DNA from: Robertmurraya dakarensis
Lineage (GTDB): Bacteria; Bacillota; Bacilli; Bacillales; Cytobacillaceae
Direction of reading: 5' to 3'
Assembly: GCF_900156875.1 (NCBI RefSeq)
Contig: NZ_LT707408.1
Span: 1,476,017 to 1,540,016, forward strand
Length of the DNA stretch: 64,000 nucleotides
Positions 45,090 to 54,909 of the stretch are shown here, piece after piece. The notes beneath the pieces are model-generated. The model did not search any database. It saw only the letters and a list, made by a program, of their open reading frames with translations, and had not been told where the DNA came from. The first letter of the stretch is position 1; every line of letters starts with the position of its first letter. The position numbers were made by a program, and so were the translations under genes.

Positions 45090-46556
45090 ATGGAAGGAGT
45101 TTCAATAATCACAGTTACTAAAAGGAAAAAAAGTTTTTTTAGAATTATTGATAATTTTAATAGACAGCTATGTGAGAATAAAGAGCTAATTATCATATTA
45201 AATCGAGCAGGTATGAATACCCCAAGATGGAAAAGATACGCAAGAAGATATAAAAATGTTTCTGTTTACAGACTTCCAGAGTTGAGTTTAGGGGCTAGTC
45301 TGAATTTTGGCATAGAGGTAGCGAAATATCCAGTTATCGCCAAATTTGATGATGATGATTATTATGCCCCAAATTATCTCTCTCAAGCTCTTCACGCACT
45401 TGCTACCACTGATGCTTCAATTGTTGGAAAAATGTCGGTTAGTACCTACTTCAAAGCAACAAATTTGCTCGCTATCCGCAAGCCAGGGAACGAAAATTGT
45501 TATATCAACGGTATTGGTTTTGAGTATTCTCATCTAGGCGGAGGAACACTCGTATGGAAAAAGTCGATTTATCCGTTAGTCACGTTTCCTGACCGAAACC
45601 TAGGAGAGGATGTCATTTTCCAAGAGAGGTGCGAAGAACAAGGCTTTAAGATTTATTCCACGGATAAAAATTATTATGTATCTATTAGGCATAAAAACAA
45701 AAGAAAACACACGTGGAGATCTAGTGACAGGAGTGTCCTGAAAGATTGTGAGATTGTAGACTACACAGACAATTATGAACCTTATATTGGTGGTGACGAT
45801 TATAATCCTTATAAAGGAGAGCTTGTTGAGGACACTTTTAACAGAGAAGACGATAAGTTGAATGGAGTATCGGTTATAACATGTACGATAAGACAAGACC
45901 AAATGAATAATATATTGGATAATTATAACAGACAGAAATATGAAAACAAGGAACTTATTATTATATTAAACAGATCTAATATGAATATCGAAGAATGGCG
46001 GGAAAGAATTGAAAATTATCAAAATGTATCAGTCTATGAGCAGCCAGATATCACTTTGGGTGAATGCCTTAACTTTGGTATTACAATAGCTAAACATCCG
46101 ATTGTCGCAAAATTGGATGATGATGACTACTATGGACCGATGTATCTAACCCAAGCGGTGCATGCCCTCAATACGACAAAGGCAGCATTGGTTGGAAAGG
46201 ATGCACAAACGATATATTTTGAAGGGAAAAATCTGCTTGCATTGTTTAGGTCGTACAACGAAAACAAATACACAACTCATGTGGGGGGATGCACATTAGT
46301 ATTTAGGAAGTCTATCTTTCCAAATGTTAAATTTCCAAGTAAGAGTCTTAATGAGGATAATATATTCCAGCAACGTTGCCGGAACTTAGGCTATAAGATC
46401 TACTCAACGGATAGATATCATCATGTTTACATTCGACGTGAAAATAAAGAAGTACATTCCTGGAAAGCTGAAGATGAAGAATTATTAAAGGAATGTGAAG
46501 TCATCACCCATACAGACGATTACAGACCCTTTGTAGATGTAGAGACGGATTTTTGA
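45090..46556 (+). CDS. Tandem-duplicated family-2-like glycosyltransferase
   Basis: A 488-residue protein made of two homologous GT-A-type domains: residues 1-235 and 256-488. Each has a nucleotide-sugar motif of four Asp followed by Tyr-Tyr (D87-D90 and D343-D346), a NKELIIILNR segment, a GG-TLV-KSI acceptor loop and a late RHKNK/RRENKE-HxW motif. All key residues survive in both halves, so both may be active, for example adding two sugars in turn. The gene at 47715 encodes a single domain of the same type. No membrane segment. The ATG is 2 bp after the ATP-grasp gene. Confidence 0.88.
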   Translation: MEGVSIITVTKRKKSFFRIIDNFNRQLCENKELIIILNRAGMNTPRWKRYARRYKNVSVYRLPELSLGASLNFGIEVAKYPVIAKFDDDDYYAPNYLSQALHALATTDASIVGKMSVSTYFKATNLLAIRKPGNENCYINGIGFEYSHLGGGTLVWKKSIYPLVTFPDRNLGEDVIFQERCEEQGFKIYSTDKNYYVSIRHKNKRKHTWRSSDRSVLKDCEIVDYTDNYEPYIGGDDYNPYKGELVEDTFNREDDKLNGVSVITCTIRQDQMNNILDNYNRQKYENKELIIILNRSNMNIEEWRERIENYQNVSVYEQPDITLGECLNFGITIAKHPIVAKLDDDDYYGPMYLTQAVHALNTTKAALVGKDAQTIYFEGKNLLALFRSYNENKYTTHVGGCTLVFRKSIFPNVKFPSKSLNEDNIFQQRCRNLGYKIYSTDRYHHVYIRRENKEVHSWKAEDEELLKECEVITHTDDYRPFVDVETDF

Positions 46557-46637
46557 CAGAAAGCCTGGAATTAAGTTAGAAATTAGATATTTTTTTGTGC
46601 AGTTATCAAAAATCTAAGCCAATGTAGCAATGGAGAG

Positions 46638-46667
46638 CCCTTTGTCCTATCGATACAAAGGGTTTTT
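46638..46667 (+). terminator. Terminator after the tandem glycosyltransferase
   Basis: A perfect 8-bp stem (CCCTTTGT with ACAAAGGG), a 9-nt loop and five T residues. Confidence 0.85.
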
Positions 46668-46851
46668 CATCCGTCACCATTGTTTTAAATCGAAAATAAG
46701 CTTATTTATAGAACTTACGTACATAATAGCAACCTTCATATACAAACAGTTCCTTCTTTTCTTCACCGAATCTACTATGCTTTTTTGTTTATATAAAATG
46801 GTAAAAATAATTTATCTGCTTTGAAAAGTCAATGGTAATGGGGTGGATGGT

Positions 46852-47598
46852 TTGCACTATCGATATCAACTAAAGAAATCTGTAATTGGCAGAGGGAATA
46901 CAAGCAGGGTTTTTCTTGCGCTTGACATTAAGAATGATATTCAAGTTGCGATTAAGAGGATGAGCAATATAAACGAAGCGTTGATCGAAGCTGACATAAT
47001 GAGAAACATTGGTGGCAGTAAACATGTAACAAGATTATTAGACATTTTTATAGAAGAACCATATGCATATCTAGTGATGGAATATAATAAGGGCAGCAGA
47101 CTTGGCTACTTTAAAAAGGGGAAAATTTACGAACCTAAGAAGGCTGTACAGATAACAATAAAAATTCTCGAGGGTATAAGGAGTATACATGAATGTGGTT
47201 TTCTACATTGTGATCTTACTCCTCATAATGTTCTAATTCTCCATGATAATCCGGAATCTATAAAAATTATAGATTTTGGTTCTTCAGTTCAAAAAAATGA
47301 GTCTGGTGAGTATAAAGGTACCCACAAGGGTGCGACCAAGTGGTATCGTCCTCCTGAGCTAAAAAAAGGGCCAGATGGATTCTCAGCTCATATAGACAAT
47401 AGTTCCGATTTATATAGCTGTGCTTGTATATGTTTGTATTTGTTGACCGGGAAAGCCCCTTTTCGAAAAAAGGAATCTTATCAGCTTGTAAGAAATGAAA
47501 AGCTTCGAATGGTACTAAAAAAGGCAGTACGTCGAAACAAACGAGAACGTTATCAGACTGCAGATGAACTAATTAAAGCACTCCAACCCTTTGCTTAA
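46852..47598 (+). CDS. Small Hanks-type serine/threonine kinase
   Basis: A 248-residue eukaryotic-like protein kinase with only the catalytic domain: no transmembrane helix and no PASTA domain, unlike PrkC. The Gly-rich loop is GRGNTSRVF (residues 13-21), the ATP-binding Lys is K35 (VAIK), the catalytic loop is H119-C-D121-LTPHN126, and the Mg loop is D141-F-G143. The usual HRD Arg is Cys, so activation-loop phosphorylation may not be needed. The P+1 loop carries KWYRPPE. The preferred start is TTG 46852 with GGGGTGG 5 nt upstream; GTG 46843 is the alternative. Between two glycosyltransferase genes, it may phosphorylate a coat protein or a sugar. Confidence 0.88.
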   Translation: MHYRYQLKKSVIGRGNTSRVFLALDIKNDIQVAIKRMSNINEALIEADIMRNIGGSKHVTRLLDIFIEEPYAYLVMEYNKGSRLGYFKKGKIYEPKKAVQITIKILEGIRSIHECGFLHCDLTPHNVLILHDNPESIKIIDFGSSVQKNESGEYKGTHKGATKWYRPPELKKGPDGFSAHIDNSSDLYSCACICLYLLTGKAPFRKKESYQLVRNEKLRMVLKKAVRRNKRERYQTADELIKALQPFA

Positions 47599-47714
47599 CT
47601 AAGAAGACATAACCAAAAACGAATGAACACAAATGATGGGTCAATCGCCGTTTCCGTAGGTCTTTTTTAGCATACCAATATTTAGAGGTTATATATCTAA
47701 AGAGGAGAGGACTC

Positions 47715-48437
47715 ATGTCAAAAGAAAAACTAGACGAACAGGGCGTAACAATTATTACATGTACTAATAAGCTTCAGTTTATGGAAAATTTGATTACTAA
47801 TTTTGTTCAGCAAAAATGGGAGAATAAAGAACTTATTATTATATTAAATAAGGACACTCTTAATCTTGAGGAGTGGAGGGAGCGTACGAAGGAGTATATT
47901 GATGTATCCATTTTTCAGCTTCCTGAAGAAGTATCTCTTGGAAGTTGCCTAAACTATGGTGTGGAAAAATCGAAATATAACTTTATAGCAAAATTTGATG
48001 ATGATGACTACTATGGTCCTTCCTATATTGATGAAGCAATGGATGCTTTTGCTAAGACTGATGCTGATGTTATTGGCAAGAGATCTTACTTTATCTATTT
48101 AGAGATAAACACGCTGTTGATGATACGGTTTCCGAAGAATGAAAACCGCTGGGTGAAAAGAGTACATGGAGGTACAATTATTGCAAAAAAAAGAGCATTG
48201 GAAAAGGTACCATTCCCTGATCGGTCCTTGGGAGAAGACAAATATTTCCTTCGTAATTGCCTATTGAATGGATTAAGCATTTATTCCACAAGTCGTTTTA
48301 ATTATACCTATATAAGAAGAGAACAAGATCTTCATACTTGGAAAGCAAATAAGCGTTACTTATACAGGACCTCAAAAACTGTGGCGATTACCTCTAATTT
48401 TAAGCCATACACTAATCCTTTTACCGATAGTACTTAA
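47715..48437 (+). CDS. Family-2-like glycosyltransferase, single domain
   Basis: A 240-residue GT-A-type glycosyltransferase, homologous to each half of the tandem enzyme at 45090-46556: it shares VTIITCTN, ENKELIIILNKD, the four-Asp-Tyr-Tyr motif near residues 95-100, HGGTIIAKK and DRSLGEDKYF, and ends with an RREQDLHTWKA block. It is probably cytoplasmic. ATG follows AAAGAGGAGAG. It is 117 bp after the kinase, with no clear terminator between. Donor and acceptor are unknown. Confidence 0.87.
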   Translation: MSKEKLDEQGVTIITCTNKLQFMENLITNFVQQKWENKELIIILNKDTLNLEEWRERTKEYIDVSIFQLPEEVSLGSCLNYGVEKSKYNFIAKFDDDDYYGPSYIDEAMDAFAKTDADVIGKRSYFIYLEINTLLMIRFPKNENRWVKRVHGGTIIAKKRALEKVPFPDRSLGEDKYFLRNCLLNGLSIYSTSRFNYTYIRREQDLHTWKANKRYLYRTSKTVAITSNFKPYTNPFTDST

Positions 48438-48583
48438 TAAAAAATATTTACAGGCAGTGATTATGTATGGGAGAGCTTATAAGAGATAAATTCAGTTTAA
48501 TGCAGTCGTACGCCTATACTTCTAAATGCTATGAGGAATACAAATGTTTAATAGGTCTGTATGACAGTTTAGGAGGTAAAGGA

Positions 48584-50905
48584 ATGCATACGGAAACAAT
48601 TGGAATCATTTTACCTTGGCGGGAATGGAAAAGATTAATTCAAAAAAAAAGTGCTGGAATTCTCAACCAACTTGTTTGTCACTTTGCAAAAATGGGTGAG
48701 GATTTTGGGTTAAAGGTGTTATTTTTTAATATAAATAATATTTATATGGAGGAACTAAAGGGGGACGCTATCTCCCTAGAAGAAGGAGAGTTTAGTAAAA
48801 ATGAAAATGTAAGTATCCCGCCGATTATCTATAATCCTACAAATTTTCATCAACAAAAAAATCTAAATAAATTATATTTGTTGGCACAGCAGGAAGAAAT
48901 TATAGTAATCAATGAGCAGAATACGCTTTCCAAAAAAATTATTAGGGAATTAATGCAATCTTATCCTGACTTAGAAAATTATACCGCTACGGAAGAGATG
49001 CCTCTGAACTCTTCTTTTATTCATGTTGTCGCACAAAAGGGAACATCAAATGATTGGATAACCCATTTAGTTTCTAGACAAGATTCGGATCATAACGTAC
49101 ATCCAAATGAGGATCTTTTAGAAAATCACAGTTCAGACAATATATACTCTAAAATTAATGAAATCAGCTTAAAGTTTCTTAGACTAGTCCATTATTATTT
49201 TCCCGGCATTCACGAATTAGGCTTGAAATTTGTTGTATGTGAAGAAGGAAAAGTACAACTAGAAGCTACTTGTCCTATATTAGATCTTTTGATTGAGCTT
49301 CAGAAATCAGATAGGGATCTTTTAAAAAAAATCATCAAATGGCCTTTTGAATTAGGAACATCCATGTTATCTCAGCAAATAAAAGAAGAATGGTCAAGTA
49401 GGAATACAGATTCAAAAGAAGATGTTGATGGATTTTTAATGGAACAGAATGATTTAGGAGCAGAGAGCACCAACCAAAAGATGAGCCTTAAAAATCTTGA
49501 ATTACAGACATGGGTAAAGTTTATAGAGTATTTTGATGTTGAGGACGTCATTAAGGTACCGGAAAGAGTAAAAAAAATCCTTTCATTTCAACCAGACAGC
49601 GTTAAATTCGGTATAAAAGAAGTAGACTGTAAATTTATTACCTATGATGATCAGATCCCCTATAAGAAGGATTTTATTCAATCACCCATTCCGATTTTTG
49701 TATCAACTTCTTTATTAAAAAAAATGCAGATCCCGTTAGAATGTGTTTATCAGCTTAGATTTACAAATGAAACTTGCATAGTTGGACCATCCATAGGATT
49801 ATTGCTAGGGGAGAAGAATTTTCAATATCACCTTAAATATATGGAAAAATTCACTGATCGGTTCGGTGACTATGAAAAATTTGGAGGATTAGTCATAGCT
49901 TTCTCACCACGTTCAGTGGACTGGGAAGAGAAAATTGCATACGGAATGGTATATGATCCTCAACAAAAAAAATGGAAATATGGTTCTGCTCCTATCCCAG
50001 CAGTATTGTACCGAAGAAATTTCCATCAGAATGAAAGTCACATCCGGCAATTAATCAAATTAACAGGAAATCAACTATTTAATTCTTATCATTTTAAGAA
50101 ATCGGACCTTTTTGAACTGCAGGAAGTTCCTAGGATTCACAAGCATATTCCTAAAACTTACTTTTTAAAAAGTAATATAGAGGATTTAATTCGCTTCTTA
50201 AAAGAAGAGGGCAAAGTAATACTAAAACCAGCCAGCTTGTCGCGGGGAAGAGGAATTTTAATTCTAGAAGAAACCAAAAACCATGAATATATTCTTTATG
50301 ATTACCAGCAGAAGGATCACGTTGTTCATTATCTCTATGAACCAGAACAAATTTATAAATTATTGGAAAGTCTAAATGTTTTTGAGATGGATTATATTTT
50401 TCAGACATATATTCCTCTATTAAGAATTAATGGAAGACCCTTTGATATACGGGTTGTTATGCAAAAGGCAAATAGGACAACATGGAATTGTTCAGGGATT
50501 GAATGCAGGGTGGCAGGAGAAAACGAGGTTATTACGAATATTGCCAGAGGCGGAGAAGCAATAACATTAGAAGAGGCAATAAGCAGGTCACATTTGAATC
50601 TACCTTATTATGAGATACGAAAACATATTTTAAAAATTTGTCACAAGTTTTGCAAAAAAGTTGAAAAGAAGGATCAACATTTTGGTGAATTTGGATTGGA
50701 TATTGCATTGGACCAGGAAGGATATCCATGGATTTTAGAGGCCAACATTTTCCCTAGTTTTAAAGGGTTTAAGAAGATGGATTATGAACAATATTTAAAG
50801 ATACGTTATCAACCTTTTTATTATGCTGTTCGTTTACAAAATTTTGAGGTTTTCAATGAAAATACTGAAATAGAATCATCAAATAAACAAATTGTACATT
50901 ATTAA
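48584..50905 (+). CDS. Two-domain YheC/YheD-type ATP-grasp protein
   Basis: A 773-residue protein. The C-terminal half (about residues 360-765) is a complete YheC/YheD-type domain, the family of B. subtilis endospore-coat-associated ATP-grasp-like proteins. Its core reads KVILKPASLSRGRGI (ATP Lys), RPFDIRVVMQ, and the metal end EFGLDIALDQEGYPWILEANIFPS. The N-terminal half (about 1-330) has a YheC/D-like beginning (TIGIILPWREWKRLIQKKSAG in part) and a degenerate core. I start at ATG 48584, 7 nt after AGGAGG; the frame is open up to ATG 48467, but that start has no ribosome site. It is the largest of five such proteins here. Confidence 0.82.
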   Translation: MHTETIGIILPWREWKRLIQKKSAGILNQLVCHFAKMGEDFGLKVLFFNINNIYMEELKGDAISLEEGEFSKNENVSIPPIIYNPTNFHQQKNLNKLYLLAQQEEIIVINEQNTLSKKIIRELMQSYPDLENYTATEEMPLNSSFIHVVAQKGTSNDWITHLVSRQDSDHNVHPNEDLLENHSSDNIYSKINEISLKFLRLVHYYFPGIHELGLKFVVCEEGKVQLEATCPILDLLIELQKSDRDLLKKIIKWPFELGTSMLSQQIKEEWSSRNTDSKEDVDGFLMEQNDLGAESTNQKMSLKNLELQTWVKFIEYFDVEDVIKVPERVKKILSFQPDSVKFGIKEVDCKFITYDDQIPYKKDFIQSPIPIFVSTSLLKKMQIPLECVYQLRFTNETCIVGPSIGLLLGEKNFQYHLKYMEKFTDRFGDYEKFGGLVIAFSPRSVDWEEKIAYGMVYDPQQKKWKYGSAPIPAVLYRRNFHQNESHIRQLIKLTGNQLFNSYHFKKSDLFELQEVPRIHKHIPKTYFLKSNIEDLIRFLKEEGKVILKPASLSRGRGILILEETKNHEYILYDYQQKDHVVHYLYEPEQIYKLLESLNVFEMDYIFQTYIPLLRINGRPFDIRVVMQKANRTTWNCSGIECRVAGENEVITNIARGGEAITLEEAISRSHLNLPYYEIRKHILKICHKFCKKVEKKDQHFGEFGLDIALDQEGYPWILEANIFPSFKGFKKMDYEQYLKIRYQPFYYAVRLQNFEVFNENTEIESSNKQIVHY

Positions 50906-50918
50906 GAGATATTTAGTT

Positions 50919-50962
50919 AAAAAAAATGGCGGCCCATTTTGAGAATTGGCCGTCATTTTCTT
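50919..50962. terminator. Bidirectional terminator between convergent YheC/D and GT4 genes
   Basis: A 12-bp stem with one G-T pair (AAAATGGCGGCC with GGCCGTCATTTT) and a 13-nt loop, with A/T runs on both sides. Confidence 0.85.
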
Positions 50963-52139
50963 ATTTTATTTCAAATGTACAGTTGATCTCTTTATATAAA
51001 TGATTGAGTCTGCTTGCGCATTTTTCCCAGGTAAAGTGTTCATGAACACGTTTAATGCTGTTTTCTCCCATTTTGTTAATTTTTATTGGATCAGATAAAA
51101 GCTGATTGACGTATGCAGCTAGCTCAATTTCCATATTAAATTTGTCCGCAAGAAATCCTGTTTCACCATGCTGTATGATCTCCGGCATACCCCCTATTCT
51201 TGTCGCAATTACAGGTACACCCGTTGCCATCGCTTCTACATTTACTAATCCAAAGGCCTCTTTTGTAATAGACGGAACAAGAACAATATCAGCAATTTTA
51301 AACCATCGATGAATTTCGTCGTGGGGGATAAATGGAATAAACTTTATTTGATCCGGGAATTGCTTTGCCTTTTCAGTTAGTTTCTGTACATATCCTGTAA
51401 TTCGGTTTGTCCCATAAAATGCACTTCCTGCAATGATTAATATTGTATTAGGATTACTCTCAATAATATAAGGAAAAGCCTCTAAAAGTTTGTGCACACC
51501 TTTCATTTTCCTAAGTCTCCCGACGTATAGAAGAACATGCTGATCCTTAATGCCTAAACTCTGTCTGATTGTATCTTCTTCCATTGCTTTATCCTTAATA
51601 TTCCACTTTGATTTAAACTGATTTACATCCACTCCAAGATGATTGACGAAAACTTTATCCTCTGCACAGCCAGTTTTATCTATTAAATGATTTTTTAAAA
51701 ATTGACTGTTAACAATAATTTTCGTGCATAAATTAATGCAGTGTCTTAGCTGTTCATTGCTTATCCTCGATCGGCTTATAAAGTTTGTTGAATGAAGGGA
51801 AAGGATAAGAGGGGTATCTTGGAAATGTTCTTTTAAATACGGAATGTATTTAGGACGATTTTCAATTTGTATAATATGAGGGTTCAATGTTATCAGGTGA
51901 TTAATCACTTTATTTATATATGTTTTCCAATTTTTAAACCTGAATCGAATAAAGGAAATATCATTCGATTGCTCTTGGTAGGGCAGCTCTTTGGATTTTT
52001 TTCCTAGTATGGTGAAGTCTATATTATTTTTAAGGTTATTGGCTATCGTATAAACAACTGTCTCAACTGAACTTGAGGAGGGGGAAGGTATTGGAAAAGA
52101 TCCTGGGGTAACGATAGCTACTTTTGGTTTGTTATTCAT
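50961..52139 (-). CDS. GT4 glycosyltransferase (CotSA-like)
   Basis: A 392-residue GT-B-fold retaining glycosyltransferase of family 4. The N-terminal donor-independent half begins PKVAIVTPGSFPIPSPSSSSVE, close to the start of B. subtilis CotSA and related spore-coat transferases; the C-terminal half has LLYVGRLRKMKGVHKLLEA and the E-x7-E nucleotide-sugar motif in EAFGLVNVEAMATGVPVIATR. The start is the ATG at 52139, 8 nt after AAGGTGG on the minus strand; a GTG 12 bases further out overlaps the ribosome site. It probably adds sugars to the spore surface along with its neighbours. Confidence 0.88.
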   Translation of the reverse strand: MNNKPKVAIVTPGSFPIPSPSSSSVETVVYTIANNLKNNIDFTILGKKSKELPYQEQSNDISFIRFRFKNWKTYINKVINHLITLNPHIIQIENRPKYIPYLKEHFQDTPLILSLHSTNFISRSRISNEQLRHCINLCTKIIVNSQFLKNHLIDKTGCAEDKVFVNHLGVDVNQFKSKWNIKDKAMEEDTIRQSLGIKDQHVLLYVGRLRKMKGVHKLLEAFPYIIESNPNTILIIAGSAFYGTNRITGYVQKLTEKAKQFPDQIKFIPFIPHDEIHRWFKIADIVLVPSITKEAFGLVNVEAMATGVPVIATRIGGMPEIIQHGETGFLADKFNMEIELAAYVNQLLSDPIKINKMGENSIKRVHEHFTWEKCASRLNHLYKEINCTFEIK

Positions 52140-52338
52140 AATTACTACCACCTTAATAAAATAAATTACTATATTTTATTCTAGATATTTTAGTTGTTTC
52201 CGAAATTAGGAAAACTGCCTGATTAGAAATCAAAAATATAGGCCCTAGCCGTCTCAACTCATAATACAATTTCATTTTATATAGGGAATCATGAGAATCG
52301 TTCATTGTTATCATTATTCCTGTCTAGGGGGGAAAAGA

Positions 52339-53430
52339 TTGGAAAAGAAATATATCGGAATTTTAACAAGTTCCCTTTTATTTAAAAGGATCAAAAGGGG
52401 AAAAAAAATGGAGATTCTTTCTTTATATGAAGATGCTGCAAAAAAATTTAATTTGAAACCCTGCTTCTTTAGATTAGAAGATATTCAATCTGGTGAGAAC
52501 CAACTCAGTGCTTTTGTCATGGGGAATGAAGGAACTTATGATTGGGTTAAAGTACCTAAACCCTCTATTGTTCACAATAGAGCTTATCATTATACAAAAG
52601 CTGCAAAAAGAAAAATACGGAAGCTGCGAAGCGAAGGGATTATCTTTTTTAATGAATGGAACCGGTATAGCAAACTTAGGATTTACAATATCTTAATTGA
52701 AGATACCAATTGTATTCCATACTTACCTAAAACCGCCATGGCAACTAAACAAAATGTAATGGAGATAATGAAAAAACATCGAGAGTTAATTATTAAACCA
52801 AACAGTGGAACGCTAGGAAATAGCACCATGAAATTATCATTGGTTAAGGAGAATAAATGGGAATTAAAATATTTAAAAAATAATGAGTGGAGAGCAGATA
52901 TATTTTCAGTTGATCACTGGCCAGAAAAACTAAACAAAGTCGTAAATAGGTCAAAATATATTATTCAAGAACGGATTCCACTTGCAACGTTTCATGGAAA
53001 TCCTTTTGACATTAGGGTTTCTGTTCAGCGAAATGGTCAAGGAGAATGGCAGGTTACAGGGATGGTTGCAAAAATGGCCCCAAAAGGCAGTTTTGTTACA
53101 AATGTGGCTAAAGGTGGTACGTGCTACACTTTGCAAGAGGTGCTGTCTGGTAACCACCATCTGACCTATGAAGAGGTATATCGGAGTATTTCAGAATTAT
53201 CCTTAAAAGTGGCAAGTCGGCTTGGAGACAGTCTATTGAATTTAGCAGATATCGGACTTGATGTTGGAATCCGAAATGATGGTTATCCAATGCTTATTGA
53301 ATGCAATGCCAGAGATTTAAGATATTCATTTAGAGAGGCAAAGCTGTTTAACGAATGGAAAGCAACCTACGAAACTCCGATTATGTATGGGAGTTTTTTA
53401 ATGAACAAGTACAAAAACAGTCATAATTAA
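52339..53430 (+). CDS. YheC/YheD family ATP-grasp protein
   Basis: A 363-residue YheC/YheD-type protein. The N-terminal part starts KKYIGILTSSLLFKRI, typical of the family; the ATP-grasp core carries LIIKPNSGTLGNS (ATP Lys), NPFDIRVSVQRN, VTNVAKGGTC and the metal end LADIGLDVGIRNDGYPMLIECNARD. I chose TTG 52339, 6 nt after AGGGGGG, over the ATG at 52291, which has no ribosome site. It is divergent from the GT4 gene and 51 bp before the next family member. B. subtilis YheC and YheD associate with the forming spore coat; an enzymatic role has not been shown to my knowledge. Confidence 0.87.
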   Translation: MEKKYIGILTSSLLFKRIKRGKKMEILSLYEDAAKKFNLKPCFFRLEDIQSGENQLSAFVMGNEGTYDWVKVPKPSIVHNRAYHYTKAAKRKIRKLRSEGIIFFNEWNRYSKLRIYNILIEDTNCIPYLPKTAMATKQNVMEIMKKHRELIIKPNSGTLGNSTMKLSLVKENKWELKYLKNNEWRADIFSVDHWPEKLNKVVNRSKYIIQERIPLATFHGNPFDIRVSVQRNGQGEWQVTGMVAKMAPKGSFVTNVAKGGTCYTLQEVLSGNHHLTYEEVYRSISELSLKVASRLGDSLLNLADIGLDVGIRNDGYPMLIECNARDLRYSFREAKLFNEWKATYETPIMYGSFLMNKYKNSHN

Positions 53431-53481
53431 TTTTCTCCTTTACCCCTTAACATAGATGCCCGTTAGAAATGAGGAGTTCAA

Positions 53482-54807
53482 ATGGAAGATACTTTTATTA
53501 TAAAGAAAGAAGAGAGATCACAGTGTACTCTCGAATTGCCGCCAATGGTAGCAGAAAGTCTTAATATAAAAGGAAAGAAGGACTGTACCGTCAAGTTTGG
53601 GACTAAAGACCTTTTAGTTACATTACAAGAGAATCAAAAAATTCCAAGAAATAATCTTGTCATTTCTAGTCTTTGTATGAAGGAGTTAAGCATCCCTGAT
53701 TTTCCGCAATATCAGATTACAATGAATAATAATGAATTATTGATAGGTCCTTATATTGGTATATTAATAGCCAAATCAAATCGATCTCTAAAACGGAAGA
53801 AACGGCGCTTGAATAAATATGTGGAAGAATATCCTTTGTTTTCCGGGGCAATTCTTGCCTTTTCACTTGAGGGTGTAGATCCAGTAAATCAAGTAATTTA
53901 TGGTCTTATGTACAATCCTAAAATACATCGATGGGTTGAAGGTGTTTATCCTTATCCTGGTTCTGTATTTAGGAGAATTAGTATCCCTAAAAGGTTTAAA
54001 AAGCATTTTCAAGAGCAAATTGGGAACAATCTCTTCAATTCAACTTATTTTTCAAAATGGACCATGTATCAAATCTTAAAAAAGAACCCTAAGTTAGTCC
54101 CTCATTTGCCTATAACAAAACTATATCGAAGACCTTCAGATTTAATCCAATTTTTAAAGAAACATAAACGTGCATTCTTAAAACCTGTACATGGATTAAA
54201 AGGTAGAAACATTAAAGAATTTGAAGAGAGAAACGATGATTATCTTGTTCGTTTTCGGAAAGATGGGACGAATTATATTGAATATATCCCAAAGGAAAAA
54301 ATTGAACCATATTTGGAAATGCATCTTAAACCGAAGCAAAACTTAATTCAGCAAAAGATCAATATAATCTTTACAGAAAAGAAGGCGGTAGATTTTCGCC
54401 TTTTTGTACTCAAAGACCAATTTGGCGGTTGGAAATGTCTGGGTTGGGTTGGAAGAGAAGGCATTCAAGGGAGTGTGGTAAGCAATCGTTCAAGCGGTGG
54501 AAAAATAAGGGGCGGAGATGAATTATTAGAAAGGATACTCGGAAGGAAGAAGAAAGATTTAGCTAAATTAAAGGAAAAAGTATTTTCTCTCGCATATCAA
54601 GCTTCCATCCAAATGGAGCAATCAGATAAGAATTTTGGTTACTTTGCCATTGATATGGCTATTGATACAAATCATCATATATGGATCATTGAAATGAATC
54701 ACCGGAGTCCGAATGATGGGCTTCCGCTTTATGTGAATAATTATCGGCTTTTTCAAGAAATAAAAACTCACAACATGCTCTATGCGAAATATTTATGTGG
54801 ATTCTAA
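53482..54807 (+). CDS. YheC/YheD family ATP-grasp protein
   Basis: A 441-residue family member with the extra N-terminal beta-rich domain (residues 1-110, TLELPPMVAESLNIKG and MNNNELLIGPYIGILIAKS) found in YheC/D proteins. The core shows AFLKPVHGLKGRNI (ATP Lys), KAVDFRLFVLKD, VSNRSSGGK and the metal end GYFAIDMAIDTNHHIWIIEMNHRS. The ATG follows ATGAGGAG. Likely co-transcribed with its neighbours on both sides. Confidence 0.87.
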   Translation: MEDTFIIKKEERSQCTLELPPMVAESLNIKGKKDCTVKFGTKDLLVTLQENQKIPRNNLVISSLCMKELSIPDFPQYQITMNNNELLIGPYIGILIAKSNRSLKRKKRRLNKYVEEYPLFSGAILAFSLEGVDPVNQVIYGLMYNPKIHRWVEGVYPYPGSVFRRISIPKRFKKHFQEQIGNNLFNSTYFSKWTMYQILKKNPKLVPHLPITKLYRRPSDLIQFLKKHKRAFLKPVHGLKGRNIKEFEERNDDYLVRFRKDGTNYIEYIPKEKIEPYLEMHLKPKQNLIQQKINIIFTEKKAVDFRLFVLKDQFGGWKCLGWVGREGIQGSVVSNRSSGGKIRGGDELLERILGRKKKDLAKLKEKVFSLAYQASIQMEQSDKNFGYFAIDMAIDTNHHIWIIEMNHRSPNDGLPLYVNNYRLFQEIKTHNMLYAKYLCGF

Positions 54808-54909
54808 ATAAAAAAAGAAACTCCATAAGAAAGTGTCATGTAAGCAAACTAATCATATTTTATGTTAGCAGAAGTACGTGATTTAAATGAACAGAGGATG
54901 AAAAATAAA

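Noticed and set aside
48467..48583. 39-residue N-terminal extension of the large YheC/D protein
   Set aside because: ATG 48467 has no ribosome site, whereas AGGAGG stands 7 nt before ATG 48584, where the family-like sequence begins.
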